DNA of 64,000 bases from CBDDFV01 sp965227335 (GTDB taxonomy: Bacteria; Planctomycetota; Phycisphaerae; Phycisphaerales; SM1A02): positions 434,001-498,000 of the forward strand of contig CBDDFV010000001.1 of NCBI GenBank assembly GCA_965227335.1. Reading direction: 5' to 3'. The notes under the pieces are model-generated. The model did no database searches. It saw only the letters and a program-made list of their open reading frames with translations, and was not told where the DNA came from. The translations under genes were made by a program, and so were the position numbers. Every line of letters begins with the position of its first letter. Positions within the stretch are counted from its first letter, which is position 1. Shown one piece after another: positions 1 through 8,405 of this stretch.

Positions 1-565
1 GTTCGACGATCAGTTGGTAGCCGGTGATCGCGGAACCCGGCGGATCCGGCACGGGGGACCACGCAATGACCATCTCATTGACGTCGACGGGCCGGCCGCG
101 GACGGGCGTGGCGATGACCGGCGCGTCCGGCAACGCATGCGTCAGCTCGGCGCGGCCGGCGAGTCGATCGCCGTGGGTGGTGACGCCGCTGAAGACATAG
201 ACGCCGGGCGGAAATCGGCGGAGGAATGCTTCGAGCGGCTGTTGCGCGAAGCTTGGTTCGGAGCTCTCGGAGAAGACCTCGGTCAGTCCCTGGAGCGCCA
301 ACGCGCCGTCGACATCGAGGTCGACGACGACCTTCCCGCCGGGGTCGGTGACGGTGACGGATCGCCATGCGTCGCCGTCGAGGAAGAACTGCACCCCGGC
401 GTCGCCGTCCGTCGCGTTCACCTCGATGATGATGAAGGCGTCGTCGAGTTCGATCGGCGCGGGCGCCGCGGGAGCACGACCGAGGGCGAGCAGCGCGAGG
501 CCGGGCGAGAGCAGCATGGATGCGATGAGCGCGCGACGACCGCGCCGGGAGCGTGAACCGATCAT
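1..565 (-). CDS. Secreted protein with fibronectin-III-like segment, 3' end outside window
   Basis: The gene reads leftward from an ATG at 565, with CTCAGGAG a few bases upstream, and runs off the left edge, so only about 188 residues are visible. The N-terminus is a classic signal peptide: an Arg-rich start (MIGSRSRRGRR), a hydrophobic core and an Ala/Pro-rich cleavage area near residue 33. The mature part begins IELDDAFIIIEVNATDGDAG and is rich in beta-strand patterns. The last visible stretch (about residues 155-188, with MVIAWSPVPDPPGSAITGYQ) has the Trp-Pro and GY spacing of a fibronectin type III repeat. The protein is therefore probably exported to the periplasm or surface. No enzymatic motif is visible and the true function is unknown. 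Confidence 0.72.
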   Translation of the reverse strand, partial: MIGSRSRRGRRALIASMLLSPGLALLALGRAPAAPAPIELDDAFIIIEVNATDGDAGVQFFLDGDAWRSVTVTDPGGKVVVDLDVDGALALQGLTEVFSESSEPSFAQQPLEAFLRRFPPGVYVFSGVTTHGDRLAGRAELTHALPDAPVIATPVRGRPVDVNEMVIAWSPVPDPPGSAITGYQLIVE

Positions 566-797
566 GACGGATCTCCTGAGGTCAGAGAACGGGATGTGAT
601 CGAAACGAGGCGACGAGACACCGTACGCCGGCGCGGCGTCCGTGACATGACGAGCGGATGACGTCCGGCCTTTATCATGGTTATCGCCCCTCACCCGCGC
701 ATGATGTGCGCAGCGGATGCGGGACGGGCGCGCGGTCAGCACGGTTTCGAGGGCGGGACTTCACCCCGACGCGCGATTGGTTCGATAGACTGAACGC

Positions 798-1160
798 ATG
801 CAGATCAACGGCGGATCCATCCCGTTCCACGTGGCGAAGGCGTACGGCGTCACGCCGAGCGCGGCGCCGAGGCCGGCGGCGGCCCGACCCGCGGCGCCGG
901 TCGAGCCGGCGACTCCCGCCGCGCGAACGGCCACGGTCGGCCCGGCGTCGACCTCACGATCCTCGCAGATCGACGCGCTGATCGGCGGACGCGTGCCGGG
1001 TCGGGTGTCGTTCGACGGCGGCTCCGGCGTGACGAACGCGGCGGCCTCGGCCCGGGCGGCGGGTCCGACCTTCTCGCTCCCGCTTTACACGCGGGCGGCC
1101 GACCGCATCGAAGCCGCGACGGGGGTCAACCTCGGTCGCACCCTCGACGTGCGCGGCTGA
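798..1160 (+). CDS. Small protein of unknown function
   Basis: This 120-residue protein starts with MQINGGSIPFHVAKAYGV. It has an Ala/Pro-rich middle (about residues 20-55) and then a more ordered C-terminal part, IDALIGGRVPGRVSF followed by LPLYTRAADRIEAATGVNLG, ending DVRG. It has no signal peptide or membrane segment. The bipartite layout, with conserved-looking N- and C-terminal blocks joined by a disordered linker, suggests a small adaptor or regulatory protein. It is transcribed alone, just upstream of a tRNA gene and about 600 bp before a chemotaxis region. I do not recognise the family. The coding call rests on codon bias and the non-random ends. Confidence 0.6.
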   Translation: MQINGGSIPFHVAKAYGVTPSAAPRPAAARPAAPVEPATPAARTATVGPASTSRSSQIDALIGGRVPGRVSFDGGSGVTNAAASARAAGPTFSLPLYTRAADRIEAATGVNLGRTLDVRG

Positions 1161-1206
1161 TCGCAGCCCATTCCCGACCACATTTCACGGATTCAGCGAC
1201 GTCCGG

Positions 1207-1234
1207 TTGCCGTCGGCCGGAACGCTGCTATTGT
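1207..1234 (+). promoter_or_regulatory. Sigma70-type promoter of the tRNA gene
   Basis: TTGCCG at 1207-1212 and TATTGT at 1229-1234 are separated by 16 bases. The -10 element ends 11 bases before the mature tRNA start, which fits a short tRNA leader. Confidence 0.55.
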
Positions 1235-1245
1235 CATGGCACGCA

Positions 1246-1319
1246 GCGCGCGTAGCTCAATTGGATAGAGCATCGGCCTTCGAAGCCGAGGGTTGCAGGT
1301 TCGAGTCCTGCCGCGCGTG
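1246..1319 (+). tRNA. tRNA-Arg(TCG)
   Basis: A full cloverleaf can be folded. The 7-bp acceptor stem pairs 1246-1252 with 1312-1318, with a G-U first pair. The D arm begins with GCTC. The anticodon stem is TCGGC/GCCGA around the loop CTTCGAA, which places the anticodon TCG at 1280-1282. The T arm is GCAGG-TTCGAGT-CCTGC. The anticodon reads CGA arginine codons. The 3' CCA is not encoded. Confidence 0.96.
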
Positions 1320-1752
1320 TTGAGCCGGGGTTCGCGGGAGAGCGCGGCGTACAGCCTGATATTCGTCACTTCGTCCCGTCGTCCGAGTTCGAGACGACGG
1401 AGCGGGGATGGATCGTCGTTGCGTCGAACGACGCAAGGGAGATCGGGCTGTTAATCGCGCGGGGGTGACGACACGGCGGCGGGCGCTGCGCCGATCGGAC
1501 CGCGGAGTTCGGAAGCGGATTCACGTTTCCTGTTTCATAACGCGAGCGCGTCAGTCTCTGCCGCAGCGCGTCGAGGCCGGAAGAAGGGCGCGTCCGTCGC
1601 GAGGGATGTTTTCGGACGCGATCGGCGCCTGTCGACCCGACTCTGCCGTCTGTACTGGATGGTGTTGCGTCAGTCGTCGGGCCCGGATTCAGCCCCCCGG
1701 GCGGCCGGGACGATGAACCGATGTGACTCGGAGTGGAGGCAGGACGTACGCG
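1320..1752. other. Intergenic region without a convincing gene
   Basis: About 430 bp lie between the tRNA and the first PilZ gene. An open frame at 1408-1716 translates into an Arg/Cys-rich low-information sequence and is not believed. The stretch probably carries the promoter of the PilZ gene pair, but no confident -35/-10 pair was found. Confidence 0.5.
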
Positions 1753-2874
1753 ATGAACCATCGCCCCCCGCAGGATTCGACCCGACTGAGCGAGGCGCAA
1801 CGCCGCGCTCTGCTGTCGCGTCTCGAAGACGGCGGTCAGCCGGTGGATGACAACCGCCGGGAGGCTCGGCGCTGGCGTCTCGAAGGCGACATCGACCTCG
1901 TGGTCAGGCATCCTGGCGGGACGACCGCGGCTCATCGCACGCCCGGACGCAATCTCTCCGCCGGCGGCGTGTCGCTGCTGCACGGCGGGTTCCTGCATGT
2001 CGGGTGCGATTGCACGGTGACTCTTCGCGACTGCGTGGGCCGTCCGCGGGAGATCGCCGGGGTGATCGCCTCGTGCCGGCTCGTCGAGGGACGCGTCCAC
2101 GAGGTCGGCGTCCGGTTCAACGAGAAGATCGATCCCGCCCGGTTCGTGGAGACCTCGAGCGACGGAGGCGGCGGCGCCGCCGCGTGGGACGCGCTCACGG
2201 GCGACGTGTTGTTCGTCGAACCCGGGGAGGCGGACGCGGAGCTGCTCAGCCTCGGCCTCGCCGAGACGAGCATTCAGATTCGCCGGGTGGAGACGACCGA
2301 TGCGGCGCTGGCGCGGCTGTCGGAGCGGGTGTTCGACGCGATGATCATCGAGCCCCTGGCGGCTCCGGATCCGCTCGCCGCGCTCGACCAGATCCTCGCC
2401 GTCATGCCCGCGTCCCGGCTCCTCGTGACGACCGCCGAGACCGAAGCGTCGACGCTGCAGGCGATTCGCGGCCGCGGCGTGCGTCGCCTGCTGACCAAGC
2501 CGCTCGATTCCGAGGCGCTGCAGACGCAGATCCGGGAGCTCATCACCGCGGCGGGGGGGATCGTGGCCCCGGAGGACCTTGGCAGTCCTCGCGTCGACGA
2601 TGAGCAGCTCCAGGACATCATCGGGGAGTTCCGATCGGCGTGCGGCGTCTGGGCGGAGCGCCTCGTCGCCCGCGCCGACGAGTCGGACCTCACGTCCGTT
2701 CGACAGATCTGCATCAAGATCAAGGCGGCGTCGTCCGAGCTTGAATTCATGGGCGTGGCGGGCGCGGCGTTCCGCACGTTGTCCGCGCTTGAGGGCGGGG
2801 CCTCTCCCGCCGAGGCGGACGCGCCCCGTCGCCGACTCGCCCTGCTGTGCCGCCGTCTCGCCGACGCGGCATGA
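1753..2874 (+). CDS. PilZ domain protein with degenerate receiver and HPt-like domains
   Basis: The protein has 373 residues. The start at 1753 is preferred over an in-frame codon at 1723 because AGGA precedes it and the N-terminus then matches its downstream paralogue. Residues about 35-130 form a PilZ domain, the c-di-GMP-binding fold, with an Arg-rich RREARRWRL entry and NLSAGG for the [DN]xSxxG motif. Residues about 148-262 look like a response-regulator receiver, but the phosphate-accepting Asp is replaced (MIIEP) while the late Lys (LLTKPL) is kept. Residues about 280-370 look like an HPt helical bundle in which the histidine of HxxKG is missing (ICIKIKAASSEL). It may couple c-di-GMP to the chemotaxis machinery nearby without being phosphorylated; that is inference. 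The next gene, 22 bp on, is a paralogue. Confidence 0.85.
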   Translation: MNHRPPQDSTRLSEAQRRALLSRLEDGGQPVDDNRREARRWRLEGDIDLVVRHPGGTTAAHRTPGRNLSAGGVSLLHGGFLHVGCDCTVTLRDCVGRPREIAGVIASCRLVEGRVHEVGVRFNEKIDPARFVETSSDGGGGAAAWDALTGDVLFVEPGEADAELLSLGLAETSIQIRRVETTDAALARLSERVFDAMIIEPLAAPDPLAALDQILAVMPASRLLVTTAETEASTLQAIRGRGVRRLLTKPLDSEALQTQIRELITAAGGIVAPEDLGSPRVDDEQLQDIIGEFRSACGVWAERLVARADESDLTSVRQICIKIKAASSELEFMGVAGAAFRTLSALEGGASPAEADAPRRRLALLCRRLADAA

Positions 2875-2896
2875 GCTGACGGAGAAGGAGCCGCCC

Positions 2897-4048
2897 GTGA
2901 GCGAGCATGATGGGATCCGATTCTTCGACGGGGTCCGCCTTTCGGCGGCCGAGCGCCGACTGCTGCTCGAATCCCTCGATGCGGACGCCACCAAACAACA
3001 CGAAGCGATGGGCGGAGAGAACCGGCGCGAAGATGAGCGATCGCCGTTTCACGAGGAGGTTCAGGTCACCATCGAGCATCCCGGCGGCGGGGTGTCGCAC
3101 GTAGTCGCCCTCGCCCGCAACGTCTCGTCGCAGGGATTGAGCTTCCTTCACGGCGGCTTCGTTCATACGGGCACCCGCTGCCAGATCCACCTCTCGACCG
3201 TCGACGGCGAACGCGTCACGCTGACCGCCGCCACCGTCCGCTCGTGCCGCCATGTGCGCGGCCGGATCCACGAACTCGGCGTGCGGTTCGACGAACGCAT
3301 CAGCATCGACACCCTGCGGGGCGTGGAGTCCCCGGCGACGGCCGGAAGCGCGTCGGCCGGGACCGTGACCGGTCGGCTCCTCTACCTCGTCGACAGTCCG
3401 CTGGACTACGGCCTCTTCGCCCGCCACCTCGCGGACAGCGGCGTCGAGACGGAGTCGGCCGCCGACCAGGCGACGCTGCTCGACCGCGTCGCGTCCGGCG
3501 ACGTCGACTTCGTGTTCGTGAACATGCATCTCGACGACGGCGACGCGGCGGAGGCGATCGAAGCGCTTCGTGACACGGGATTCACCGGTCCGATCACCGG
3601 CGTGTGCGCCGAGGCCCGTGAGGCCGGCCGCGCCAGCGCCGCCGGCGCGACCCATACCCTCGCCCTGCCCGTCTGCCCCGCGGAGCTGCTCGATCTGCTC
3701 GCGGTGCAGCAGTTGTTCGCCGGCGCGGCGGATGATGCGAGCCCGCTCTATTCCACGATCGAAGACCCGGCCATGACGTCTCTGGTCCATGCGTTCGTGG
3801 ACGAGGCGATCCGAGCCGGACGCCGGCTCGCGCAGGCGACCAGCGCTGACGACGCGGATGCGGTCCGGACGATCTGCCAGGGTCTGCGCGGCACGGCCCC
3901 GGCGTGCGGCTTTCCGATCGTCGGCGATCTCGCGTCGGCGGCGGTGCATCGTCTGGACGAAGGGGCGGGCATCGAAGGCGTCACGTGGGAGCTGGGACGG
4001 CTGCAGTCGGTCTGCGGGCGGCTCGGCAAACGAGCCGCCGCGGCCTGA
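2897..4048 (+). CDS. PilZ domain protein with degenerate receiver and HPt-like domains (paralogue)
   Basis: This 383-residue protein starts at a GTG at 2897 preceded by GGAGAAGGAG, and follows its paralogue by 22 bp, presumably in the same transcript. The layout is the same. A PilZ domain spans about residues 40-135 (ENRREDERSPF, then RNVSSQGLSFLHGGF), sharing the LHGGF block with its neighbour. A receiver-like segment has Asn where the phospho-Asp should be (FVFVNMHL) and no clear conserved Lys (LALPVCP). The C-terminal HPt-like bundle carries ICQGLRGTAPACGF, with Gln in place of the phospho-His. All phosphorylation sites are lost in both copies, while the PilZ binding motifs survive. That suggests a binding-only signalling scaffold. 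Confidence 0.85.
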   Translation: MSEHDGIRFFDGVRLSAAERRLLLESLDADATKQHEAMGGENRREDERSPFHEEVQVTIEHPGGGVSHVVALARNVSSQGLSFLHGGFVHTGTRCQIHLSTVDGERVTLTAATVRSCRHVRGRIHELGVRFDERISIDTLRGVESPATAGSASAGTVTGRLLYLVDSPLDYGLFARHLADSGVETESAADQATLLDRVASGDVDFVFVNMHLDDGDAAEAIEALRDTGFTGPITGVCAEAREAGRASAAGATHTLALPVCPAELLDLLAVQQLFAGAADDASPLYSTIEDPAMTSLVHAFVDEAIRAGRRLAQATSADDADAVRTICQGLRGTAPACGFPIVGDLASAAVHRLDEGAGIEGVTWELGRLQSVCGRLGKRAAAA

Positions 4049-4172
4049 ACCGCGACAACTTCGGAAGCCGCCCCAGATCGATCGTCGGCGACCTCGCGCC
4101 ATCGAAAACGCCGACGAAGAAACGTCGGCGTGAAGGGTCTCTGACGATGGGGGGCGCGGCGGCCGCGGCGGG

Positions 4173-4538
4173 TCAGGCGGCCTTGCCGAGCGTGTCGTTC
4201 AGCCGCGCCTCGAGCGTTTCGGGCGTGAAGGGCTTGACGACATAGTTGTTCACGCCGGCCTTGATGGCGGCGACGACCTTGGCCTTCTCGGCTTCGGTGG
4301 TGACCATGATGATGGGCGTCTTGGCGCCCGCCCCGCGGTAGGTCTTGACGAACGTGAGCCCGTCCATGTTCGGCATGTTCCAGTCGAGCAGGATGAGATC
4401 GGGCGTCGCCTTGCTGCACTCGTCGAGGGCGACCTGTCCATCCGAGGCCTGGGCGATGTCGGAATAGCCGAGCTGTTCGAGCGTCCCGCAGATGATCTTG
4501 CGCATGGTCGCGGAGTCATCGACGACGAGAAGTTTCAT
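4173..4538 (-). CDS. cheY: Chemotaxis response regulator CheY
   Basis: This 121-residue single-domain receiver begins MKLLVVDDSATMRKI, giving the acidic pair for Mg2+. The phospho-accepting Asp lies in LILLDWNMPNMDG, the switch Thr in IIMVTTEAE and the conserved Lys in YVVKPF. CheY carries the phosphoryl signal from CheA to the flagellar motor or another output. It is transcribed leftward with the cheX gene just upstream and diverges from the cheA operon. It converges on the PilZ gene pair. Length and motifs are those of a normal functional CheY. Confidence 0.95.
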   Translation of the reverse strand: MKLLVVDDSATMRKIICGTLEQLGYSDIAQASDGQVALDECSKATPDLILLDWNMPNMDGLTFVKTYRGAGAKTPIIMVTTEAEKAKVVAAIKAGVNNYVVKPFTPETLEARLNDTLGKAA

Positions 4539-4577
4539 GGCGTTCTCCTGAGCGAGTACGACGGGCGGTGATCTGAT

Positions 4578-5066
4578 TCAGGCGGCCTTCGCGGCGGCGA
4601 CGATCGGCTTGAAGGAGACTTCGACAGCCCACGGTCCGAAGGAGGACTTGCAACGGATGACGCAGTACATGTCTTCCTTGTTGCGGGCGAGTCGGTGCGA
4701 CTCGCCGACGATGACGGAAGGCACGGTGATGTTGATGGAATAGCCGGTCATGTCCGCCTTGGCGGACCCGGCCACGATGTTGGCGATCTCGCCGACCGCG
4801 TCGCAGAAGATCTCGTCGTCGTCGCGGGTCACCGGCATGCCGGCGAACGCGCTGACGACCTTCTCGGCGGCGTCGAAGGGAAAGCGAACGGCCACCGCGC
4901 CGTTGATGTCGCCGGTGAGTCCGATGACGCCGGAGACGTCGAAGTTGAACGGTCCTTTGTCTTCCTCGCTGATCTCGATCTGCACCTTTTCCTTGAGCAT
5001 GGTCTGGCAGGTCTTCGGGATCGCGACCACGAACGGCTTGAGAAACCGGGGGTCCAGGTTCGGCAT
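4578..5066 (-). CDS. cheX: CheX-type chemotaxis phosphatase
   Basis: This 162-residue protein has the CheC/CheX/FliY fold signature. The helix DAVGEIANIVAGSAK contains the Glu-x2-Asn pair (EIAN) that positions water for dephosphorylating CheY-P. Preceding strands include VIGLTGDINGAVAVRFPF. It has a single active helix, as in CheX rather than CheC. The gene is 39 bp upstream of cheY on the same strand, so enzyme and substrate are probably co-expressed. A second CheX-like gene lies at 13413. Confidence 0.88.
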   Translation of the reverse strand: MPNLDPRFLKPFVVAIPKTCQTMLKEKVQIEISEEDKGPFNFDVSGVIGLTGDINGAVAVRFPFDAAEKVVSAFAGMPVTRDDDEIFCDAVGEIANIVAGSAKADMTGYSINITVPSVIVGESHRLARNKEDMYCVIRCKSSFGPWAVEVSFKPIVAAAKAA

Positions 5067-5294
5067 GGGGAGCTCCGACGGCGAGAACCGAGGATGAGAG
5101 CCGGCCCGGCTGAGGGCCCTCGTCGATCCTGTATCGGCGGGCCAGCCGCGTTGTTCTTGTCGAGCTTGGCGAATCGCCGGGAGATTCCGGATTTCGGGGC
5201 TTGCGATGAACTGAGGCCCCTTTCAGGCCGATCCGGCCGGTACGGCGCCTTGTCCGGCGTCGGTTCGGCCTCGCCCGCAGACAGGAACCCGACC

Positions 5295-7790
5295 ATGGAT
5301 GCACTCATCCAGGAGCTTGCCCGCGCCGCCATGCGGGCCGACATCAAGGACCTCCCCGGCCTCGCCCAACTGCATGAACTGTTTCTCCAGGTCGAGTCCG
5401 CGGCGCTGGCGGGCGGCGACACCGACATCGCTCGGATCGCCAGCGACGCCGCCTCGCTCGTGCAGAACATCATCATGGAAGACACGGACGAGAGCCCCGA
5501 ACAGGCCGTCGATCACGTCCGCTCTGTCGTCAGCGAGATGCAGAATCTCTGCGACGCGGCGGCGTCGAACGGCGGGACGGACGCGGGCCCGGGAGCTGAC
5601 ATCGACGTCGAACTGCTCGCGGCGTGGGTGAGCGGCATCGAGGATGTGCTCACGGCGGTCGAGGCGGCGGTCGTTGAACTTGACGCCGGGGGCGGCGACA
5701 CGGATGAACTGATGGCGGAGGTGCGTCGTCAGGTGCATACGGTCAAGGGCGAGTGCGGCGTGCTGTCGCTCGCCGCCGCGCAGCATCTGTGTCACGACGT
5801 GGAGACGCTGATCGACCAGACGCTGGCGGCGGGTCAGTCGTTCCCGGTGGACGCGGTGCTTCGATTGCTGGACTGGCTGCGTGAGTACGTGGACCGGCTC
5901 GCCGCCGATCCCTCCGCCGCGCCGCCTGACTCCCGCGCCGTGGAGGAAGCGTTCCGGTTCGTGGCGGACGACGCGTCGTCATCGTCGAGCGAGACGTCCG
6001 TCCCGGCGTCCGACGCGGATTCGTCGGCGGATCCGCGGCTGTCCGATCCGAGTCCGATCGAGTTCGACCTGTCGAACGCGGACGAGGCGATGCTCGCCGA
6101 CTTCATCGTGGAGGCGCGGGAGCATCTGTCGACGTCGGAGGGCGTGCTGCTCGATCTCGAGGCGGACGCCCGGAACCAGGAGCTGCTCGGCGCGGTCTTT
6201 CGTGCGTTTCACACGATCAAGGGCGTGGCGGGGTTCCTGAACCTGGGGCCGATCGTGGCCCTGGCCCACGACGCCGAGTTCCTGCTGGACAAGGTGCGAT
6301 CCGAGGTGATCGTGCTCGAGTCCGGCCTGATTCTCGCCTCGTCGGACATGATGCGTCGTCTGATCGAGGCGCTGGAGGGGCACGGCGAGTCGACATCGAA
6401 GGCGGCGCACGCCCAGCTGATTGTGGATCTGCAGCGAGCTTCGGCGGGCGAGCCGGTGGAGGGCCGGACCGCCGTGGCGGCGACCTCGGCGTCGGCTCCG
6501 GTCGAGCCCGTCGCGCCGTCCGAGGCCGCGCCGACCCGCACGTCCGCGGCGCCCGCGTCCGGCGGCGGCGGCGACGACGCGGAGTCGCCGGTGCAGCGGC
6601 GGCGGGTGGATCAGACGGTGAAGGTGAACACCGTCCGGATGGACAGCCTGATCAACATGGTCGGCGAGCTCGTGATCGGCCATCAGATGCTGATCCAGGA
6701 CGATGCAATCCAGCAGATCACCGCCCTGCGGACGCAGCGTCATCTCGGCCACCTCGGCAAGATCATCCGCGATCTCCAGGAGGTCGCGATGTCGCTGCGG
6801 ATGGTGACGCTCAAGAGCACCTTCCAGAAGATGGCGCGGCTCGTCCGCGACGTCTCCGCCAAGGCCGGCAAGAACATCCGCTTCGTGATGGAGGGTGAGG
6901 AGACCGAACTCGACCGCAACCTGGTCGACGAGATCGCCGACCCGCTGGTCCACATGATCCGCAACTCGTGCGACCACGGCGTCGAGGCGCCGGAAGACCG
7001 GATCAAGGCCGGCAAGCCGGAGCAGGGCGTGCTCACACTGCGGGCCCAGCATCAGTGCGGTTCGATCGTGATCGAGGTCCGCGACGACGGCCGGGGCCTC
7101 AACCGCGAGAAGATCCTCGCCAAGGCGCGGGAGCGCAACCTGATCGATCCGGACATGGACGTCGCGGATATTCCCGACCGCGAGGTCTACAACATGATCT
7201 TCCAGCCGGGCTTTTCCACGGCGGACCAGGTGACGGAGGTCTCGGGCCGCGGCGTGGGCATGGACGTCGTGCGACGCAACATTGAAGCGTTGCGGGGCAA
7301 GGTGGAGATCGACTCCACGCCCGGCGAGGGATCCACGATCCGCATCAAGCTGCCCCTCACCATGGCCATCATCGACGGCATCGTGGTGCGGGTCGGCGAG
7401 CAGCGGTTCGTGATCCCGACGCTCTCGATCGTCCAGTCCTTCAAGCCCCAGCCGGACGACATCGTCACCGCGATCGGCAAGGGCGAGATGATCGAGGTGC
7501 GCGAACGCATGCTGCCGATCCACCGACTCGACGAACTTCTGGACGTCGAGGCCGATGCGGACGCGGACGCCCTCCTCGTGGTGGTCGAGTCGCCCGACGG
7601 CGGCCTCTGCATCACGGTTGACGAAATACTCGACCAGCAGCAGGTCGTGATCAAGTCGCTCGGAAAGAACGTCCGCAACGTGCGCGGCGTCTCCGGCGGC
7701 GCCATCCTCGGCGACGGCCGCGTCGCCCTGATTCTCGACGTCGCCAGCCTCGTCCGCGATGCGCGACAGATGACGGTCAATGGAGCTTGA
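5295..7790 (+). CDS. cheA: Chemotaxis histidine kinase CheA with two HPt domains
   Basis: This 831-residue kinase starts at the ATG at 5295 (AGGAA upstream). The open frame continues further upstream, but that part overlaps the opposite cheX. A helical N-terminal section (1-95) is followed by an HPt domain with His148 (VHTVKGECG) and a second HPt domain with His306 (FHTIKGVAGFL). An acidic/Ala-rich linker follows, then the dimerisation helix (VRMDSLINMVGELVIG). The ATPase has N-box HMIRNSCDHGVE, G1 VRDDGRGLN and G2 GRGVGMDVVRRN. A C-terminal CheW-like regulatory domain completes it. CheA autophosphorylates and passes phosphate to CheY and CheB. No separate P2 domain is obvious. It is the first gene of the rightward chemotaxis operon. 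Confidence 0.96.
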   Translation: MDALIQELARAAMRADIKDLPGLAQLHELFLQVESAALAGGDTDIARIASDAASLVQNIIMEDTDESPEQAVDHVRSVVSEMQNLCDAAASNGGTDAGPGADIDVELLAAWVSGIEDVLTAVEAAVVELDAGGGDTDELMAEVRRQVHTVKGECGVLSLAAAQHLCHDVETLIDQTLAAGQSFPVDAVLRLLDWLREYVDRLAADPSAAPPDSRAVEEAFRFVADDASSSSSETSVPASDADSSADPRLSDPSPIEFDLSNADEAMLADFIVEAREHLSTSEGVLLDLEADARNQELLGAVFRAFHTIKGVAGFLNLGPIVALAHDAEFLLDKVRSEVIVLESGLILASSDMMRRLIEALEGHGESTSKAAHAQLIVDLQRASAGEPVEGRTAVAATSASAPVEPVAPSEAAPTRTSAAPASGGGGDDAESPVQRRRVDQTVKVNTVRMDSLINMVGELVIGHQMLIQDDAIQQITALRTQRHLGHLGKIIRDLQEVAMSLRMVTLKSTFQKMARLVRDVSAKAGKNIRFVMEGEETELDRNLVDEIADPLVHMIRNSCDHGVEAPEDRIKAGKPEQGVLTLRAQHQCGSIVIEVRDDGRGLNREKILAKARERNLIDPDMDVADIPDREVYNMIFQPGFSTADQVTEVSGRGVGMDVVRRNIEALRGKVEIDSTPGEGSTIRIKLPLTMAIIDGIVVRVGEQRFVIPTLSIVQSFKPQPDDIVTAIGKGEMIEVRERMLPIHRLDELLDVEADADADALLVVVESPDGGLCITVDEILDQQQVVIKSLGKNVRNVRGVSGGAILGDGRVALILDVASLVRDARQMTVNGA

Positions 7791-7791
7791 C

Positions 7792-8343
7792 ATGTCGAAC
7801 CTGACGAGCCCGTCCCCGACCCTGACTTCCAGGAACGACGACGCCGACGGCGCGAGCGCGGCGATGAAGTACCTGACGTTCCGACTCGCCAGCGAGGAGT
7901 ACGGCGTCGAGATCATGTGCGTGCGCGAGATCATCGCGCTCGTGGACATCACCGCCCTGCCGCAGACGCCCGACTACGCCGCCGGCGTGATCAATCTCCG
8001 CGGCCAGATCATCCCCGTGATCGACCTCCGCAAACGCTTCCGCCTGGCGCCGAAGGCGTTCACGACCGAGACGTGCATCATCGTGGTCGAGTTCATGAGC
8101 CCCGACTCATCCGACTCGATCCCGACCGGCGTCATCGTCGATCAGGTCAGCGAAGTCCTCGATATCCAACCTGACGCCATCGAACCGGCGCCGCAGTTCG
8201 GCAGATCGGTCCGGATCGAGTTCATCGAAGGCATCGGCAAGACCCGCGACCGCGTCATCACCCTGCTCAATGTTCAGCGGGCCCTGACGTGGAGGGAGCT
8301 CAGTGAAATGGCCGCGGCCGCCCCGCCGTCCGACGCCGGCTGA
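7792..8343 (+). CDS. cheW: Chemotaxis coupling protein CheW
   Basis: This 183-residue protein bridges CheA and the receptor. The start at 7792 has GGAG eight bases upstream; an in-frame ATG at 7780 overlapping cheA is also possible. After about 20 disordered residues, the single CheW SH3-like double barrel begins at KYLTFRLASEEYGVEIMCV. It continues with PDYAAGVINLRGQIIPVIDL, the most conserved CheW block, and GVIVDQVSEVLDI. It lies one base after the cheA stop and 62 bp before the receptor gene, so the three are probably translated from one message. Confidence 0.95.
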   Translation: MSNLTSPSPTLTSRNDDADGASAAMKYLTFRLASEEYGVEIMCVREIIALVDITALPQTPDYAAGVINLRGQIIPVIDLRKRFRLAPKAFTTETCIIVVEFMSPDSSDSIPTGVIVDQVSEVLDIQPDAIEPAPQFGRSVRIEFIEGIGKTRDRVITLLNVQRALTWRELSEMAAAAPPSDAG

Positions 8344-8405
8344 GCCCGTCTCCCCGAAACAGATCCGCCGGCGTCCCGAGACCCGGCTGACCAGGAGTTG
8401 TTCAG

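Noticed and set aside
658..981. Rightward open frame overlapping the small gene at 798
   Set aside because: The product is almost purely Arg/Ser/Pro. The frame at 798 gives ordered sequence at both ends and is preferred.
1366..2994. Leftward open frame of 542 codons opposite the first PilZ gene
   Set aside because: Its product is Arg-rich and featureless, whereas the + strand frame encodes a PilZ domain conserved with its neighbour.
5067..5294. Sigma-28-type (TAAA-N15-GCCGATAA) flagellar promoter between cheX and cheA
   Set aside because: No stretch matches both elements at proper spacing; only a fragment CCGATCC occurs.
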